A stretch of 64,000 nucleotides of DNA, from NCBI RefSeq assembly GCF_003144325.1, contig NZ_PENS01000001.1, forward strand, positions 248,001 through 312,000, written 5' to 3'. The translations under genes and the position numbers were made by a program. The DNA comes from Proteus terrae (GTDB lineage: Bacteria > Pseudomonadota > Gammaproteobacteria > Enterobacterales > Enterobacteriaceae). This document shows positions 60,314 to 64,000 of the stretch, piece after piece. The first letter of the stretch is position 1, and every line of letters begins with the position of its first letter. The notes under the pieces are model-generated. The model ran no database searches and was not told the DNA's origin. It saw only the letters and a list, made by a program, of their open reading frames with translations.

Positions 60314-61606
60314 TTATTTAGGTGCTCGTTCAAGCAAAAATGCACGTAATTGAGCAAAGTCAGCAGGTAAGAAATGTGAGAGTAACTCTTTATCTGCACG
60401 CTCCGCAAGCTCTTTAGGTAATGGTAATTCACCTCCTAAAATACGTTCAACACTTTCTTTAAACTTCGCTGGATGAGCCGTTCCTAAAAATAAACCATAT
60501 TCACCGTCTTGAAGTTCATCGCGCAGTAAACGATATGCAATCGCAGCATGCGGTTCTGAAATATAGCCTTTCTTCGCAAGTTCACGCACTGTTTCTTCTG
60601 TTATTTCATCATTTACTGAACCATGAGCAAGATCAGAAAGATCCCAACCTTTACGGCGATACAATTCTTCAATACGTGGCCAGTTATTTGGCTGACTAAC
60701 GTCCATTGCATTAGAAAGTGTTGCAACAGTACGATGAGGCTCCCATTTACCATTATCTAAATAGCGAGGAACAGTATCGTTCTCGTTTGTAGCTGCAATA
60801 AAACGCTTAACAGGTAATCCCATTGATTTAGCCAATAAACCAGCCGTTAAATCACCAAAGTTACCACTTGGCACTGAAATCACTAGATGTTCATGTTTTT
60901 CTGCTGGAATTTGAGCAACCGCTTCAAAGTAATAACAAATTTGAGCAAGTAATCGACTGATATTAATGGAGTTTGCTGAGTTCAAATACATTGTTTTCTT
61001 TAAGAACTCATCATCAAAAGCTTGTTTTACTAATGATTGGCAAGCATCAAAGTCATCTTTAATTGCAATAGTGTGAATATTTTCACCTAATGTACAGAAC
61101 AGTTTTTCCTGTAACGGGCTAATTTTGCCTTCAGGATAAAGAATAACAACTTGTACGTTTTCTAATTTGTAGAAAGCATGAGCAACAGCGGCCCCCGTGT
61201 CACCTGATGTTGCCGTTAAAATAGTCACTGGTTGGTTGCCAGCAACTTCGGACAACATTTGCGCCATAAAGCGACCACCAAAGTCTTTAAACGCCAGTGT
61301 TGGGCCATGGAAAAGCTCCAAACAACTCACATCATCTTCAACTTGGGTTACTGGTGCTGGGAACGCAAATGCTGTGCTAATACGTTTTGCTAATACATCA
61401 GCAGGAATTTCATCACCAATAAAGGCCGTTAAAATACGGCTACTACGTGTTGCAAAATCAAGTGCTAATAATTCATCAATTTCAGCTTTAGAAAACGAAG
61501 GTAAGTCTTGAGGAAAAAAGAGCCCTTGCTGTTTACCCAAACCTTGTTTTACTGCTTGAGCAAAACTGACTTGCTCTTGATTATCTTTCAAATTATATAA
61601 TTTCAT
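60314..61606 (-). CDS. thrC: Threonine synthase
   Basis: PLP enzyme that converts O-phosphohomoserine to threonine. The 430 residues are close to E. coli ThrC (428). The PLP lysine is Lys107 in LAFKDFGGRF, as in E. coli. The SGDTGAAVAHAF loop (about residue 135) binds phosphate. It starts 3 bp after thrB and ends the thr operon. Confidence 0.97.
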   Translation of the reverse strand: MKLYNLKDNQEQVSFAQAVKQGLGKQQGLFFPQDLPSFSKAEIDELLALDFATRSSRILTAFIGDEIPADVLAKRISTAFAFPAPVTQVEDDVSCLELFHGPTLAFKDFGGRFMAQMLSEVAGNQPVTILTATSGDTGAAVAHAFYKLENVQVVILYPEGKISPLQEKLFCTLGENIHTIAIKDDFDACQSLVKQAFDDEFLKKTMYLNSANSINISRLLAQICYYFEAVAQIPAEKHEHLVISVPSGNFGDLTAGLLAKSMGLPVKRFIAATNENDTVPRYLDNGKWEPHRTVATLSNAMDVSQPNNWPRIEELYRRKGWDLSDLAHGSVNDEITEETVRELAKKGYISEPHAAIAYRLLRDELQDGEYGLFLGTAHPAKFKESVERILGGELPLPKELAERADKELLSHFLPADFAQLRAFLLERAPK

Positions 61607-61609
61607 GAC

Positions 61610-62539
61610 TTACCCTATCTGTCTTGCGCCACGCGTATCTATACGGCAGATATGCACAAAGCCTTCACTGTTTTGTACGTAGTTTTGTTTCAGCCATTCG
61701 GCCATCTCTTGTGCGATTTCTAATGAATCACTAATAGTAAAAATGGTAGGCCCTGAGCCTGAAATGCCACAAGCTAATGCGCCTTTCTTCTGCGAAGCCT
61801 CTCTGGCTTTTTCAAACCCAGGAAGAAGTTGGGTGCGATAAGGCTCAGCAATCACATCTTGCATCAAATTAGCGGCTAATCCTGATTGCTGAGTATGGCA
61901 AGCATGAATAAAGCCAGATAAATAACGACCGTGGTTAATGATGTCAGCTTTAGAGTATTGTTTTGGCAAAATTGCTCTAGCTTCTGCCGTAGATACCTTA
62001 ATCCCCGGATATGCCATGACCCAATACCAATCATCAAAAGTTGGTACGGACTGACAAATAGTGCCATTTTGTTCCAAAATAAGTTGTAAGCCACCTAAAT
62101 AACAAGGCGCAACATTATCATAGTGAACACTACCTGAAATACGTCCTTCAAGCTCGCCCATCATCAGCAGCAATTGCCTTTCACCAAAAGGCTTTTGAGC
62201 AAATTCATTAAGCGCAACCAATGCCGCAACAACAGAACAAGCACTTGATCCTAAACCAGAACCAATTGGCATATTTTTCTCAAGTGTCATTGCAACAGGA
62301 AGTTCTTTGCCTAACTTCTCACAAAATAACTGCCAACATTGATACACAATATTTTGCTTAGGATCTGAAGGTAATTTGCTAACAAAGTGCCCTTTACTTT
62401 CAAGTGTAAATGCCGAAGCCGCTTCAACGGTGACACAGTCACCCAGTAATTGCCCATCAATAGGTGAAACTGCCGCGCCAAGGACATCGAATCCGACACT
62501 CACGTTGCCTATTGATGCTGGTGCATAAACTTTAACCAC
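61610..62539 (-). CDS. thrB: Homoserine kinase
   Basis: GHMP-family kinase that phosphorylates homoserine. The 309 residues compare with 310 in E. coli. The ATP-binding GHMP motif is [18 protein letters not shown] (about residue 84); the C-terminal motif [10 protein letters not shown] is at about residue 260. The GTG at 62539 is taken as start because GGGAG lies 7 bp upstream, it directly follows the thrA stop, and it gives the E. coli N-terminus (VKVYAPAS). A longer ATG frame would run into thrA. Confidence 0.95.
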   Translation of the reverse strand: MVKVYAPASIGNVSVGFDVLGAAVSPIDGQLLGDCVTVEAASAFTLESKGHFVSKLPSDPKQNIVYQCWQLFCEKLGKELPVAMTLEKNMPIGSGLGSSACSVVAALVALNEFAQKPFGERQLLLMMGELEGRISGSVHYDNVAPCYLGGLQLILEQNGTICQSVPTFDDWYWVMAYPGIKVSTAEARAILPKQYSKADIINHGRYLSGFIHACHTQQSGLAANLMQDVIAEPYRTQLLPGFEKAREASQKKGALACGISGSGPTIFTISDSLEIAQEMAEWLKQNYVQNSEGFVHICRIDTRGARQIG

Positions 62540-62541
62540 GC

Positions 62542-64000
62542 TTAAACTCCCAATTTCCATGATAAGGTACGTAATACATCTGCAAACACCCCAGCAGCAG
62601 TAACATCATTACCAGCACCATATCCACGTAATACCAATGGAATAGGTTGATAGTAGCGAGTGTAAAAGGCTAAAGCATTTTCACCATTTTTCACTTTAAA
62701 CAGAGGATCATTTGCATCAACTGCCATTATCTTAACTTGGCATTTACCTTCATTGATGATGCCAACATAACGTAATACCTTACCTGCTTTTTGTGCTTCT
62801 TCGACTTTAGCATCAAATTCAACATCAACTTGAGGTAAACGATTTAAGAAGCTTGCCACATCACCAGAGCTATCAAATGAAGCAGGCAGTACAGGCTCTA
62901 CATCGATATCACTTAGTTCTAATTTATAACCCGCTTCACGCGCTAAAATAAGCAGTTTACGCGCAACATCCATACCTGAAAGGTCATCACGAGGATCTGG
63001 CTCAGTAAAACCTTTATCTTTTGCTGAAAGAGTTGCTTCAGATAAGCTTTTACCTTCATCTAATTGACCAAAAATGTAAGATAATGATCCTGAAAGAATA
63101 CCATTAAATTGAACTAACTCATCGCCTGCATTTAGCAAGTTTTGTAAGTTCTCAATAACAGGTAAACCTGCACCTACGTTAGTGTCATATAAGAACTTAC
63201 GGCGTGAAGCTTCCGCAGCTTGTCGAATTTGATAGTAATAATCCATCGACAGCGTATTCGCTTTTTTGTTTGGTGTAACCACGTTAAAGCCATTTTGTAA
63301 GAAATTTGCGTATTGTTGTGCAATTTCTTCGTTTGACGTGCAATCAACGATCACTGGATTTAAGAAGTGGTACTCTTTTTCTAAACGAATAAGTTGGCTA
63401 AAGCTAAAAGGCTCTTTGGCTTCTTTTAAAGCTTGCTGCCAATTATCTAAATCAATACCTTGCATATCTTTCAGCATGGCTCTTGAGTTAGCAATGCCGC
63501 ATACACGAAGATCGATATGCTTATTTTTTAACCATGCTTGTTGGCGATGGATCTGTTCAATTAACGCGCTACCTACACCACCAACACCAACAATAAAGAC
63601 TTCAACAATTTGATTGGTATTGAAAAGCATTTGATGGCACAAACGCACAGCATTGGTCGCTGAATCATTCGCAATAACAGCTGAAATTGAGCGTTCTGAA
63701 GAACCTTGTGCAATAGCTACAATATTAATATTGCCACGAGTTAATGCAGAGAAGAAGCGCGCTGAAATCCCTTTTAAAGTACGCATACCATCACCAACAA
63801 CAGATATGATAGCGACGTTTTCCATGATATCTAATGGATCAAGTACACCATCTTTTAATTCTAAATAGAATTCATCTGATAATGCTTTTTGCGCTCTAAT
63901 AAGCTCTTTTTGTGGCACACAAAAGCTGATGCTGTATTCAGAAGAAGATTGTGTAATCAGGACAACAGAAATCCCCGCTCTCGACATAACAGAAAACACA
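62542..64000 (-). CDS. thrA: Aspartokinase I/homoserine dehydrogenase I (C-terminal part, cut by window edge)
   Basis: Bifunctional enzyme at both ends of the aspartate-to-homoserine pathway. About 485 C-terminal codons are present; the kinase catalytic domain and the thr leader lie beyond the right edge. Visible parts are the two ACT regulatory domains (within residues 1-115 of the fragment, with [19 protein letters not shown]), the NAD(P)-binding start of the dehydrogenase ([18 protein letters not shown]), and the catalytic domain with [15 protein letters not shown] and the aspartate/lysine-bearing [28 protein letters not shown]. The stop is 2 bp before the thrB start. Confidence 0.97.
   Translation of the reverse strand, partial: VFSVMSRAGISVVLITQSSSEYSISFCVPQKELIRAQKALSDEFYLELKDGVLDPLDIMENVAIISVVGDGMRTLKGISARFFSALTRGNINIVAIAQGSSERSISAVIANDSATNAVRLCHQMLFNTNQIVEVFIVGVGGVGSALIEQIHRQQAWLKNKHIDLRVCGIANSRAMLKDMQGIDLDNWQQALKEAKEPFSFSQLIRLEKEYHFLNPVIVDCTSNEEIAQQYANFLQNGFNVVTPNKKANTLSMDYYYQIRQAAEASRRKFLYDTNVGAGLPVIENLQNLLNAGDELVQFNGILSGSLSYIFGQLDEGKSLSEATLSAKDKGFTEPDPRDDLSGMDVARKLLILAREAGYKLELSDIDVEPVLPASFDSSGDVASFLNRLPQVDVEFDAKVEEAQKAGKVLRYVGIINEGKCQVKIMAVDANDPLFKVKNGENALAFYTRYYQPIPLVLRGYGAGNDVTAAGVFADVLRTLSWKLGV

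Overview
The window comes from an AT-rich gammaproteobacterium of the order Enterobacterales, most likely Proteus or a close relative in the Morganellaceae. The basis is gene content and order: most genes are close homologues of Escherichia coli genes and lie in E. coli order, but the base composition is far more AT-rich and the accessory genes differ. No rRNA, tRNA, insertion sequence or CRISPR array was recognised.

Layout. (1) 1-10.3 kb matches the E. coli minute 67-68 block: the start of the hydrogenase-2 operon (hybO, hybA cut by the window edge), a 1.9 kb gene-poor AT-rich gap, exbB-exbD, metC, yghB, yqhD and dkgA. A SAM methyltransferase gene lies where E. coli has the regulator yqhC. 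(2) 10.3-28 kb is accessory. It holds a 2371-residue intimin/invasin-type inverse autotransporter, a seven-gene iron-siderophore uptake locus laid out like the Pseudomonas pchR/pchHI/fptABCX genes but with no siderophore synthesis genes, and a Hok/Sok-like type I toxin-antitoxin locus with what may be a second, decayed copy beside it. (3) 28-64 kb is the reverse complement of the first ~35 kb of the E. coli map: carB, carA, dapB, ispH, fkpB, lspA, ileS, ribF, rpsT, nhaR, nhaA, dnaJ, dnaK, mog, talB, yaaA, thrC, thrB and thrA (cut by the right edge). Insertions in this block are an EamA-type transporter, a Sel1-repeat protein and, between yaaA and thrC, a 2730-residue toxin-like protein.

How the genes work together. 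ExbB-ExbD energise TonB-dependent receptors such as the one in the uptake locus. Fur-like boxes lie before exbB, the receptor and the AraC-type regulator. The receptor gene and the ABC gene pair share a pair of direct repeats 21 bp apart, placed 63-65 bp before each start codon, probably the regulator's operator. hybO has a perfect FNR box upstream, and dnaK has a sigma-32 promoter. The large toxin combines a putative YopT-like (C58) cysteine protease region, a hydrophobic pore-type segment and C-terminal RTX-like repeats, with no secretion genes beside it.
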